Both the position numbers and the translations under genes were made by a program. Source: Actinacidiphila fildesensis (GTDB lineage: Bacteria > Actinomycetota > Actinomycetes > Streptomycetales > Streptomycetaceae). Taken from it: a stretch of 64,000 nt of DNA. The notes under the pieces were generated by a model. It was not told the origin of the DNA and ran no database searches. It saw nothing but the letters and a program-made list of their open reading frames with translations. The stretch lies in the NCBI RefSeq assembly GCF_042652185.1, contig NZ_JBHSIX010000040.1; one strand, written 5' to 3'. Of this stretch, positions 56,036 to 64,000 are shown in pieces. How positions within the stretch are numbered: the first letter of the stretch is position 1; each line of letters opens with the position of its first letter.

Positions 56036-57765
56036 GCTGCCTCCTGCTCGGTGAGCTGGGAGAGCACGATCTCCCGGTAGGTCGGGTTCTCCGACATGAG
56101 TTCGCTGTGCGTTCCGGTGCCCACCACCTGGCCCTCGTCGAGGACGATGATGCGGTCGGCGTCCCGGATGGTGCTCACCCGCTGCGCGACGATCACCACG
56201 GTGGCCTCGGCGGTCTCCCGGCCGAGCGCCGAGCGCAGGGCCGCGTCCGTCGCGTAGTCGAGCGCGGAGAAGGAGTCGTCGAAGAGGTAGATCTCGGGCC
56301 GGCGCACCAGCACCCGCGCGATGGCGAGCCGCTGCCGCTGACCGCCGGAGACGTTCGTGCCGCCCTGCGCGATCGGGGCGTCCAGGCCGCCTTCGAGTTC
56401 CTCCACGAAGCCGCGGGCCTGCGCGACCTCCAGCGCGTGCCACAGCTCCTCGTCGGTCGCGTCGGGCTTGCCGTAGCGCAGGTTGGTCGCGACGGTCCCG
56501 GAGAACAGGTACGGCTTCTGCGGGACGAGGCCGACGGTCTCGGCGAGCAGCGCGGGGGCCAGGTCCCGGACGGAGGCCCCGTCGACGAGCACGTCGCCGC
56601 CGGTCGCGTCGTAGAGCCGTGGGACGAGTCCCAGCAGGGTGCTCTTGCCGCTGCCCGTCGACCCGATCACCGCGGTGGTCTCCCCCGGTCTGGCGACCAG
56701 GTCGACCCCGCGCAGCACCGCCGCCTCGGCACCCGGATAGCTGAAGTCCGCGCCGCGCAGCTCCAGATGGCCGTGCCGGAGCAGCTTCGTGATGGGTGCG
56801 ACCGGCGGAACGACGCTCGACTCGGTCGCCAGGACCTCCTCGATGCGCTCCGCGCAGACCTCGGCGCGCGGCACCATCATGAACATGAAGGTGGCCATCA
56901 TCACGGACATCAGGATCTGCATCAGATAGCTGAGGAACGCGGTCAGCGCGCCGATCTGCATGCCGCCGCTCGCGATCCGGTGTGCGCCGAACCACATCAC
57001 CGCGACGCTGGAGACGTTCACGACCGTCATGACGACGGGGAACATCAGTGCCATCAGCCGGCCGGTCTGCAGCGACACGTCCGTCAGCTCGTCGTTCGCG
57101 CCGGCGAAGCGCTTCTTCTCGTAGTCGTCCTTCACGAACGCCCGGATCACCCGGATGCCGGTGATCTGCTCACGCAGTACACGGTTCACCGTGTCGACGC
57201 GCACCTGCATGGTGCGGAACAGCGGCCGCATCCGGCGGACGATCAGCCCGATGAGGATGCCGAGCACCGGCACCACGGCCAGCAGCAGCGAGGACAGCGG
57301 TACGTCCTGGCCGAGCGCCATGATGATGCCGCCGACGCACATGATCGGCGCCGACACCATCAGGGTGAACGTCATCAGCACCAGCATCTGGACCTGCTGG
57401 ACGTCATTGGTGGTGCGGGTGATCAGCGACGGGGCGCCGAACTGCCCCACCTCGCGGGCGGAGAAGCTCTGCACCCGGTCGAAGATCGAGGCCCGGATGT
57501 CCCGGCCGACGGCCATGGCCGTCCTGGCGCCGAAGAACACGGCGCCGACCGCGCACACCACCTGGAGCACGGTGACCGCGATCATGATGCCGCCGAGCCG
57601 CAGGATGTATCCGGTGTCGCCCTTGACGACACCGTTGTCAATGATGTCGGCGTTGAGCGTGGGGAGGTACAGCGTGGCGATGGTCTGCACGAGCTGGAGC
57701 AGCACGAGCAGCGTGATGGGTCGCTGGTACGGGCGCAGGTGGGTGCGCAGAATTCGGATCAGCAC
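56032..57765 (-). CDS. ABC exporter half-transporter A
   Basis: A 577-residue TM-NBD protein: six helices, Walker A GSTGSGKSTL, signature VSGGQRQRL and FDDSFSALD, with Asp rather than Glu at the catalytic Walker B position and VIVAQRVST with Gln in place of the switch His. These changes mark the degenerate ATP site of heterodimeric exporters. Confidence 0.88.
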   Translation of the reverse strand: MLIRILRTHLRPYQRPITLLVLLQLVQTIATLYLPTLNADIIDNGVVKGDTGYILRLGGIMIAVTVLQVVCAVGAVFFGARTAMAVGRDIRASIFDRVQSFSAREVGQFGAPSLITRTTNDVQQVQMLVLMTFTLMVSAPIMCVGGIIMALGQDVPLSSLLLAVVPVLGILIGLIVRRMRPLFRTMQVRVDTVNRVLREQITGIRVIRAFVKDDYEKKRFAGANDELTDVSLQTGRLMALMFPVVMTVVNVSSVAVMWFGAHRIASGGMQIGALTAFLSYLMQILMSVMMATFMFMMVPRAEVCAERIEEVLATESSVVPPVAPITKLLRHGHLELRGADFSYPGAEAAVLRGVDLVARPGETTAVIGSTGSGKSTLLGLVPRLYDATGGDVLVDGASVRDLAPALLAETVGLVPQKPYLFSGTVATNLRYGKPDATDEELWHALEVAQARGFVEELEGGLDAPIAQGGTNVSGGQRQRLAIARVLVRRPEIYLFDDSFSALDYATDAALRSALGRETAEATVVIVAQRVSTIRDADRIIVLDEGQVVGTGTHSELMSENPTYREIVLSQLTEQEAA

Positions 57766-57834
57766 ACGGAATCTCTCAGAGTCGGCTTGATCGGCGAGCG
57801 ATCCTATCTTCCGACATCCTGGGTCCGCATTCGT

Positions 57835-59292
57835 TTAAACCTCGGCAAAGGCCCCGGGGTGGGTCTGCTCCCGAACAGCTGTGTACTGCTGGCGTATCGC
57901 CTGCCCCACCGGCAGGTCGTCGCCCGGCTCCAGCAGTCGGTGCCCGCCGGTCCGCCAGGCCGGCGGCTCCTGCTCCGTCGCCGAGCCGAGCACCACACCC
58001 AGGGACCACGCCGCCTGCCGGGCCGCGCCCAGCGCCGCGTGGTCCCCCGGCTGCGGGACCACCACCTGCGCCTCGAAGAGCGCCGGGGCGATCGCCCGCA
58101 CGGCGGGCAGCTCGGCGGCCGCCCCCAGCAGGAAGATCCGCCGCACCGCGACCCCGCGCCCGCGCAGCACCTCCAGCGCGTCCGCGAGCCCGCACAGCAT
58201 GCCCTCGAACGCGGCCCGCGCCAGGTGCTCGGGCTTCATGCTCTCGCGCCGCAGCCCGGCCAGCGTGCCGGCGGTGTGCGGCAGGTCCGGGGTGCGCTCG
58301 CCCTCCAGATACGGCAGCAGCACCAGGCCGTAGGCGCCCGGGGTGGAGCGCAGCGCCAGGTCCGACAGGCCCGCGAGGTCGGTGCCGAGCAGTTCGGCGG
58401 TCGCGCGCAGCACGCGCACCGCGTTACGGGTCTGGAGCAGTGGCAGATGACGCCCGGTGGCGTCCGCGAAGGAGGTGATCGTCCCGGAGGGGTCCGTCAG
58501 GGCTTCGTCGTGCACCGCGAAGACGGTGCTGGAGGCGCCCAGCGAGACCACCGCGTCACCGGGGCCGACGCCCAGGCCGAGCGCGGCCGCCATCGTGTCG
58601 CCGCTCCCCGCCGATATCAGCAGCCCCTCGGGGGTCTGCCCGGCCGGCTCGGCGGGACCGAGTACCTGCGGCAGCGCCACCTGGTGTCCGAGCGCCAGCT
58701 CCACCAGATCGGAGCGGTACTCCCCGGTGGCCGCCGACCAGTAACCCGTGCCGGACGCGTCGCCGCGGTCGGTCGTACGCCGCTGCGGCCGGCCCAGCAG
58801 CTGCCAGACCAGCCAGTCGTGCGGCAGCAGCACCTCGGCGGTGCGCTGCGCCGCCGCCGGCTCGTGCTCGGCCAGCCAGCGCAGCTTCGCCACCGGGTAT
58901 CCGGCGTGCGGCACGGACTGGACGGCCTGCGCCCACTTCGCCGGGCCGCCGAGCGCCGCGGTCAGATCCAGCGCCTGCGGCTGGGCCCGCTTGTCACCGC
59001 GCAGCAGTGCCGGGCGGACCAGCACGCCACCGGCGTCGAGCGCCAGCAGGCCCTGCTGCTGCCCGGATATGCCGATCGCCAGGACGCCCTCGAGCAGGCC
59101 GTCCTTGGCCGCCTCGCCGAGCGACAGCAGCCACGACTGCGGATCGCTCTCGGTCGGCTTGCCCGCCGGGGCGGCCTCGCCCTCCACGGGATGGGGCGCG
59201 TACCCCTGCCGGAGCACCTCGCCGGTATCCGTGTCGCACACGACGACGGTGGTCCCTGCGGCCGAACTGTCGATGCCCGCGACTTTCCCCAT
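57835..59292 (-). CDS. xylB: Xylulokinase (FGGY family)
   Basis: A 485-residue sugar kinase: GIDSSAAGTTVVVCD phosphate loop, GISGQQQGL, LLPHDWLVWQL, DASGTGYWS, SLGASSTVFA and YLEGERTPDLPHTAG. D-xylulose is the likely substrate. No xylose isomerase gene is adjacent. Confidence 0.85.
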   Translation of the reverse strand: MGKVAGIDSSAAGTTVVVCDTDTGEVLRQGYAPHPVEGEAAPAGKPTESDPQSWLLSLGEAAKDGLLEGVLAIGISGQQQGLLALDAGGVLVRPALLRGDKRAQPQALDLTAALGGPAKWAQAVQSVPHAGYPVAKLRWLAEHEPAAAQRTAEVLLPHDWLVWQLLGRPQRRTTDRGDASGTGYWSAATGEYRSDLVELALGHQVALPQVLGPAEPAGQTPEGLLISAGSGDTMAAALGLGVGPGDAVVSLGASSTVFAVHDEALTDPSGTITSFADATGRHLPLLQTRNAVRVLRATAELLGTDLAGLSDLALRSTPGAYGLVLLPYLEGERTPDLPHTAGTLAGLRRESMKPEHLARAAFEGMLCGLADALEVLRGRGVAVRRIFLLGAAAELPAVRAIAPALFEAQVVVPQPGDHAALGAARQAAWSLGVVLGSATEQEPPAWRTGGHRLLEPGDDLPVGQAIRQQYTAVREQTHPGAFAEV

Positions 59293-59319
59293 AGGGGGAG
59301 ATGATGCCGCACGGCACCG

Positions 59320-59616
59320 TCAGGTGTTCGAGGTACCCCAGTCGTCCTCGGTGCGGCCCCGGTCGCGCAGCGCCCTGACCTTCGCGGTGACCGATTCCGG
59401 CATCTTGTCGCCGACCTTGGACCCGACGGCGTCCGCGGCCTTCACCGCGACCCCGCGCCCGGTCTGCGCCGCGCTCTCGGCGGCGTTGCGCACCGCCGGG
59501 TTCTGCGCGATCCGCTGGGCGCTCTTGCGCAGCTGCTCGTACCGCTCCCGCCCGGCCCGCGCCCCGAGCACGTACCCGACGACGGCTCCGGTGATGAACG
59601 TCAGCCGGTAGCGCAT
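59320..59616 (-). CDS. YtxH-like small membrane-anchored protein
   Basis: A 98-residue protein: one N-terminal helix (FITGAVVGYVLGARAG) then an amphipathic Ala/Lys-rich region. YtxH-type stress protein; function unknown. Confidence 0.65.
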   Translation of the reverse strand: MRYRLTFITGAVVGYVLGARAGRERYEQLRKSAQRIAQNPAVRNAAESAAQTGRGVAVKAADAVGSKVGDKMPESVTAKVRALRDRGRTEDDWGTSNT

Positions 59617-59825
59617 GGGCTCCACCCTTCCTCGTACTCGTACCGGGTCCGGCCCTCGCGGCCGTCCTGTGGACTGTGCTTCGCGCCTACCCGCTGTAGC
59701 CGGACGACAACCCCGGCGATAGGGGTTGGCGGAGCACCCCCCCACTTGCGCTAATGTATGTCTCGCAGCGAGCGCGCGCCGTCCGGTTGGTCCGGACGTG
59801 GCGTTCCTCGATGCGCACAGCGCAA

Positions 59826-59898
59826 TCCCCTGTAGCTCAATTGGCAGAGCAGCCGGCTGTTAACCGGCAGGTTACTGGTTCGAGTCCAGTCGGGGGAG
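59826..59898 (+). tRNA. tRNA-Asn (GTT), copy 1
   Basis: A 73-nt cloverleaf: acceptor TCCCCTG/CGGGGGA, anticodon arm GCCGG-CTGTTAA-CCGGC, T-arm CTGG-TTCGAGT-CCAG. CCA not encoded. Confidence 0.95.
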
Positions 59899-59903
59899 CG
59901 CGG

Positions 59904-59976
59904 TCCCCTGTAGCTCAATTGGCAGAGCATTCGGCTGTTAACCGGAGGGTTACTGGTTCGAGTCCAGTCGGGGGAG
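59904..59976 (+). tRNA. tRNA-Asn (GTT), copy 2
   Basis: Five bases after copy 1; same body but anticodon stem TTCGG/CCGGA. Here CCA follows the discriminator base in the DNA. Confidence 0.95.
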
Positions 59977-59987
59977 CCAACGACAAG

Positions 59988-60011
59988 AGGACCCCGTTGG
60001 GGTCCTTTTTC
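59988..60011 (+). terminator. Canonical rho-independent terminator after tRNA-Asn
   Basis: AGGACCCC-GTT-GGGGTCCT followed by TTTT; the U-tract is unusual in this window. Confidence 0.9.
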
Positions 60012-60133
60012 GTTTCCCGGGAACCGCCCGCCCCCTGATCGAAGTCCACTCAGTGATGCGTCTGTGACCCGCGAGGGCGACAGATCGTATGAGCAGCTAT
60101 GCTGCGGCAGACGGCGCGTGAGGCGTGTCGTAC

Positions 60134-60207
60134 GGGGCGGTAGCTCAGCCGGTTAGAGCAGCGGACTCATAATCCGTCGGTCGTGGGTTCGAGTCCCACC
60201 CGCCCCA
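60134..60207 (+). tRNA. tRNA with CAT anticodon (elongator Met, or Ile2)
   Basis: A 74-nt cloverleaf: GGGGCGG/CCGCCCC acceptor, anticodon arm GCGGA-CTCATAA-TCCGT, T-arm GTGGG/CCCAC. Met versus lysidine-modified Ile2 cannot be settled by eye. It borders the accessory region and is a plausible integration site. Confidence 0.9.
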
Positions 60208-60940
60208 CCTGCGCAAGCCTCTGACCTGCGGAAACGTCTCTTCTGAGGCGTCCGAACATGAACTTGGGCCCAACGGACTCAATCCGCTGCTCAGTTGGAT
60301 GGAGCATTGCGTAGCTTCCTTCCGCCTTGGATGGCGTCCAACGCGCTGACCTGCTGTTTTACAGCTGATCAAGGTGGTCACCAGCCGGAGTGTGGCTGTC
60401 CCTGAGGGTCGCAGCACAAGTTGTGGGGACGTGGTGGGGACGCGGGGATCGGGTCAGGGCGGGTAGCAGCGTTGCCTGAGTGCGCCGGGTCGGTTTCAGA
60501 CAACGGCCCGTACTGGAAACGGCCCAGCTGGAACACCCGATGTGACCCTGACCATTCAGTCGGCCGGGCGGATGTGCGCGCCGAGGCCCTACAGCTCCCT
60601 GCCCATCCGATGCTCGGATGGGCAGTCCCTGGCGTCATCGGTGGACAGAAGCGGGGGGATGCTCGGACCCGGCTTGGGGCATGGCCGTGCAGCACATTCC
60701 GCGGGCAGTCGGGGTGAGAGCCAGCCAAGGCGGCGTCGGCGCCTCGACAGCCGTTGCGGACGGACCGTTGGCCGGCCAGGGAGCGGTCGGGCGAAAACCC
60801 GTGCCCCTTAATGACCTCGCTACCCCTGACTGACCCCGCCGCCGAACGTCCCATCGGCAGGTGGTCGCGCCATGAATCACTGGGACACCATCGCCATCGA
60901 CGACGCGGGATGCGTTGCTTCTGCCGCCGTCAATGTTGGC
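60208..60940. other. Non-coding or degenerate stretch after the tRNA
   Basis: No frame with recognisable family similarity; several overlapping short frames without ribosome sites. It contains the first copy of the 68-bp direct repeat. It may be remnants of an integrated element; no integrase is recognisable. Confidence 0.5.
60732..60799 (+). repeat. 68-bp direct repeat, left copy
   Basis: 56 of 68 bases identical to 63421-63488, with an unbroken match over GTTGGCCGGCCAGGGAGCGG and its next four bases. Brackets the VapBC-helicase-Imm26 cargo. Confidence 0.65.
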
Positions 60941-60963
60941 GATGTATCGTAGATGCATACATC
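60941..60963. promoter_or_regulatory. Operator-like palindrome before vapB
   Basis: GATGTAT and ATACATC, perfect 7-bp arms, 9-bp spacer, 21 bp before the vapB start. Toxin-antitoxin operons usually self-repress through such sites. Confidence 0.55.
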
Positions 60964-60984
60964 AACATCAGGGAGATGGTGGTT

Positions 60985-61218
60985 GTGTCGGTCACCCAGA
61001 TTGATCTCGACGACGAGGCGCTGGCAGAGGCCATGCGGTTGATGGGCGTCACGACAAAGAAGGAGACGGTCAACGCGGCCCTGCGCGACTACGTGGACCG
61101 GGTCAAGCGGCTGGAGGCCGCCGAGAAGCTGGCTGCCCGCGGGGCCCAAGGTGAGTTCGATCAGGCCGCCGCCGCCCATGACGCTGTTAAGCAGGCCCGG
61201 CGGGCGGCCTTCGAGTGA
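60985..61218 (+). CDS. vapB: VapB-type antitoxin
   Basis: A 77-residue ribbon-helix-helix antitoxin: VTQIDLDDEALAEAMRLMG, TKKETVNAALRDYVDR, then an Ala-rich toxin-binding tail. GTG at 60985 sits nine bases after GGGAG; ATG at 60976 is too close to that site. Overlaps vapC (GTGA). Confidence 0.85.
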   Translation: MSVTQIDLDDEALAEAMRLMGVTTKKETVNAALRDYVDRVKRLEAAEKLAARGAQGEFDQAAAAHDAVKQARRAAFE

Positions 61219-61622
61219 TTTCGTATCTCCTCGACACTTCGGCGCTGTGGCATCTGTTCCGCACCCCAGGGGCGCTCCGGCCCTGGGAGGGGCACATTGC
61301 CGCCGGGGTGTTCCGCGTCTGCGAACCCACCCGGACCGAGTTCCTGTACTCGGCCACCAGTCCGTCCCACCGGGACGAATTGGCTGAGGAACTGGACGCG
61401 TTGTGCCCGCTCTCGGCGGTGCCGAAGAACGCTTGGCGCTGGGTGGACACCGCCCAGTACAAACTCACCCAGCGCAGCCAGCACCGCTCCGCCGGCGCGA
61501 TCGACCTACTCGTCTGCGCAACCGCAGTCCACCACGGCCACACCGTGCTCCACGTAGACAACGACTTCGCCACTGTGGCCAGCATCCTCAAGGACGTACA
61601 ACAGCGCGACATCCGCACCTAA
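61215..61622 (+). CDS. vapC: VapC-type PIN-domain ribonuclease toxin
   Basis: A 135-residue PIN nuclease. Acidic residues: LLDTSALW (Asp7), CEPTRTEF (Glu), AIDLLVCA (Asp), HVDNDFATVA (Asp). Cleaves RNA, often tRNA, when not bound by VapB. Confidence 0.9.
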   Translation: MISYLLDTSALWHLFRTPGALRPWEGHIAAGVFRVCEPTRTEFLYSATSPSHRDELAEELDALCPLSAVPKNAWRWVDTAQYKLTQRSQHRSAGAIDLLVCATAVHHGHTVLHVDNDFATVASILKDVQQRDIRT

Positions 61623-61695
61623 TGCCGACCGAGTTCGTCGTCGCTGACCTGATGGCGGCCCGCATGCCGCCGTGCTGGGGGGTGCAGAATCGAAG

Positions 61696-62735
61696 TCACG
61701 GTCCCACCATCGTGAACCTGGACGGCTCTCTGAGCGCAGCCGCCGCACCCTCCAGATCCGCGAGCCGTGCGGCAAGGGTGGCCTCCGCGAGCCGGGTTGG
61801 CAGTGCTGCGCTGAACTTGAGGCCGTTCAGCGCACGCGCATCCACTGCGGGAAGACACAGCTGGTCGACGGCCTCTGCAGTGGCCTTCCTCCATTCCGCG
61901 GGCGTCACGTCCTCGCGAAGTCGGATGCAGGTGTCCGTTGGCCTCTGGAGAGGATCGGCGATCGTGGTGAGTGTGGCGGCCAGGGTGGCGTTGGCCCGGT
62001 AACCGGCCCAGGTCCACCAGCGCACGTTGGTGTCACGCCCGCCCCTGACGATGACGGTCCCGTCCGGGTGGACCAGTTCCGAACTGCCCTCGCGCGCCTG
62101 GGCCAGCGCAGCCGTGGCACGCACGGTGAGGGGCACCGGCGGGTCGGAGCCGAGCAGTACTTCTCTTGCCGCGCGGGTCAGTTCATACGATGTGGTCCGG
62201 CCGGAACCTACTCCTCCCCAGCGCGCTTTGCCGCCGCCATCGACCGGTTCGACGAAGCATCGCCGCCGGGACCAGTCGATATACGTCACCTGCCAGTTCC
62301 GTCCTGCAAGGAGCAGACGCCGAGGACCGAGCACCTCTTCTGTCAGTAGCGCGGGATTGGTCGTGCCGATCTCGGAGTGACCCGACAGCACCGCGAATTC
62401 CGGAGCCGCCGTGAACACTGCGGTGAGATCCATGAAGTGTCGGTATCCGAAGCGGCGTTCGGCTTCGGGACCCATGAAGAGCATCCCTCCGTCCCGGTCC
62501 AGGAATCCCTCGTCAATCAGGTGTCGCACGATAGGTTCGGCCGAATTTCCGAAGGGGCCAAGCTCTCCCCACCATTCCTGCCACAGTCGGTCACCGACGC
62601 GATGCTCCTGCAAGCAGAGGGCCAGCACTTGTTGCGCGACGATGTGCCGTGGGTCCGGCGGAGCGACCACCGGCTCCACCCAGCCGCGCGACTTCAGGCC
62701 ACCACGCGCCGCAGCCAGCCTGCATGAGCTCGTTA
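61696..62735 (-). pseudogene. C-terminal remnant of an Lhr-like DEAD/DEAH helicase
   Basis: About 345 residues resemble only the C-terminal part of Lhr-like helicases: HIVAQQVLALCLQE, FMDLTAVFTAAPEF, GPRRLLLAGRNWQVTYID and RRRCFVEPVDGGGKARW. The two helicase motor domains are absent; the frame meets a stop just upstream of 62735, next to the Imm26 gene. A GTG at 62679 could start a shortened product, but I favour a truncated gene. Confidence 0.65.
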
Positions 62736-63212
62736 GAGATCAACGCCAGGTCGCAACTCATCGAAAATTGCAAGCCAGGGCTCCAATCCGTGAAGGGCGC
62801 GGGCAGCCTTCTCTACAACGGCAGGAGAATATGACTTCTGCATCCTGAGGCGCTTCACTTCTTGCGGAGATGCGGGCCTGCCTACGGTTCCATAAATGTC
62901 CTGAATATGGAACTCTTCCCCAATCCCAACTGGAACTTTGAAGATTGGATTCAGCAGGCGTTCCGCAGGCGTGCGGCGGCCGACAATCCTCCACGACCCG
63001 TCACGCACGCGCAAATCCATCGTCTCAACCACAAGCCGTGGATCATCGACATTGAGCGACTCAAGATCCGGCGACTCCAGAGAGCTGACAGCTCCGAAGA
63101 ATACCGCAATGAAGATATTTCTACGCATCTTCATCAAAATCTGAGCAAAAGCAACCGAAGTCTCTGCAATGGGAATTGCAACAATATCCCCTTGCTGATA
63201 TTTCACTAGCAT
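62733..63212 (-). CDS. Imm26-type immunity protein (orphan)
   Basis: A 159-residue protein beginning MLVKYQQGDIVAIPIAETSVAFAQIL and resembling immunity protein 26 of polymorphic toxin systems (short of full identity; read in two halves). Lower GC and relaxed codon use compared with neighbours indicate recent transfer. ATG follows GGAGG. No partner toxin is visible. Confidence 0.6.
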   Translation of the reverse strand: MLVKYQQGDIVAIPIAETSVAFAQILMKMRRNIFIAVFFGAVSSLESPDLESLNVDDPRLVVETMDLRVRDGSWRIVGRRTPAERLLNPIFKVPVGIGEEFHIQDIYGTVGRPASPQEVKRLRMQKSYSPAVVEKAARALHGLEPWLAIFDELRPGVDL

Positions 63213-63549
63213 ACCGTACCTCCAGCGGCCTTGTATTTCTTGTCAACCATCTGGACTCGCTTGTTGGTCAATACACTTCCAGGAACCGAAGATTTCCCGC
63301 CCCCTGCGCGTATCCAGCTCTCCTCGAGAACATCGAGATCTTTCCCGGCGTTTGCGCGCCCAAGCACCTCGAACGTGAACGCAGCACCTGGATAGTCCCT
63401 CGCATGGGGCCGCCCGGGGCGGCGTCGGCGTCCTTGCAGCTGCTGAGGACGGGCGGTTGGCCGGCCAGGGAGCGGTCGGGGGAAGACCTGTGTCTGATTG
63501 TCACTGAGCACGCGAGGATAGCTGATCACCGTTGCAATCGGCATGGGCC
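63213..63549. other. Stretch without a recognisable gene
   Basis: Holds the right 68-bp repeat and nothing else I can assign. The lower-GC part near 63220-63300 continues the character of the Imm26 gene. Confidence 0.5.
63421..63488 (+). repeat. 68-bp direct repeat, right copy
   Basis: Partner of 60732-60799 in the same orientation, 82% identical by hand count; the GH15 fragment begins about 60 bp after it. Confidence 0.65.
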
Positions 63550-63853
63550 AGTCGTCTACCGCTACGACCCGGCAGTCTCCCCCGACGGGCTGAGGGGCTC
63601 CGAGGGAACCTCCAACCTGTACACCTTCCTCTATGTCCAGGCCCTCGCCAAGGCCGGCCGCATCCACCAAGCTCGGTACACGTTCGACAATATGCTCGCC
63701 TACGCCAACCATGTCGGTCTGTTCGCCGAGGAGATCGGACCGTCTGGCGAGTAGCTCGGCAGTTTCCCCCAGGCATTCACCCACCTGGCGCTCATCGACG
63801 CCGCCGTGACGCTCGGCGAGGAGCTCGACCGGGCCGCGGGACGGGCGGGCTGA
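63550..63853 (+). pseudogene. C-terminal fragment of a GH15 glucoamylase/trehalase-like gene
   Basis: The last 100 residues of a GH15 protein: DGLRGSEGTSNLY, QARYTFDNMLAYANHVGLFA, EEIGPSGE then stop TAG at 63752-63754, then LGSFPQAFTHLALIDAAV. The stop replaces the Gln codon expected in GEQLG, so the fragment is both truncated and interrupted. Confidence 0.75.
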
Positions 63854-64000
63854 CAGCATCGGCCAGAGTTTCGGCAATCAGAGCATGGCTTCCGAAAATT
63901 TCAGTCTCGCTCAAGATCTCGAACCTGTGGGAGCTCATATACGAGGACAGGCGTCCGGTTCCGGAGCGGGGTTTGGAGTGCCGTGAGAAACGGCCGCACT
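63854..64000. other. Window end, nothing assigned
   Basis: No frame, RNA or repeat recognised in the final 147 bases. Confidence 0.5.

Noticed and set aside
60212..60730. Possible integrase remnant behind the CAT tRNA
   Set aside because: No catalytic Arg/His/Tyr pattern could be found in any frame.

Overview
The window is high-GC DNA with strong purine-rich ribosome sites, GTG starts, long intergenic hairpins and actinobacterial gene families (FasR-fabD-fabH-acpP-fabF, DUF3052/AhpE beside aceE, DUF3145, SCO2400-like protein). All of this points to a Streptomyces chromosome, core-region side. The gene order around aceE, the ter genes and the fab cluster is what I would expect of the S. coelicolor SCO23xx-SCO24xx region; that comparison is from memory and was not computed.

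Layout. 1-3.6 kb: the end of a family 2 encapsulin shell gene, a bestrophin-like membrane protein, a His/Gly/Pro-rich exported protein, an M24 aminopeptidase and tRNA-Val. 5.4-14.8 kb: a phosphonate and phosphoester scavenging block. It holds a fused TmpA-TmpB/PhnZ-type phosphonate oxygenase, a Tat-exported phospholipase C, a GntR/UTRA regulator, a PhnSUVT-like ABC importer and a HAD phosphatase. Promoter regions in the block share a near-identical palindrome and PHO-box-like repeats, so I read it as one regulon. 15.4-26.9 kb: a methyltransferase, a small kinase and a complete ter (tellurium/stress) module: HAD, a fused PRTase-TRSP-StiP protein, an HpcH/CitE-like lyase, TerD, TerA-like, TerC/DUF475 and two TerD, followed by an AhpE-type peroxiredoxin and DUF3052.

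27-36 kb: aceE with a palindrome-rich upstream region, small exported or membrane proteins, a DUF1023 hydrolase, DUF4429, an aldo/keto reductase with its MerR regulator, a serine hydrolase and a pirin. 36.3-43.2 kb: the fatty-acid synthase II cluster with its regulator FasR and a palindrome in front of fabD, then a decayed C-terminal FabH fragment, a beta-hydroxyacid dehydrogenase and DUF3145. 43.5-59.6 kb: a GDSL lipoprotein, an MFS exporter, a methyltransferase, EI24, a GH3 glucosidase with a TetR regulator, Ohr, an MDR reductase with a MarR regulator, the SCO2400-like protein, a heterodimeric ABC exporter, a xylulokinase and a YtxH-like protein.

59.8-64 kb: two tRNA-Asn genes and a CAT-anticodon tRNA. 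Directly behind them is a patchy, lower-GC accessory region with VapBC, an N-terminally truncated Lhr-like helicase, an orphan Imm26 immunity protein and a GH15 fragment with a nonsense codon. Two 68-bp direct repeats bracket this cargo. Two copies of a 163-bp palindromic-ended (MITE-like) element lie at 15.4 and 47.7 kb.
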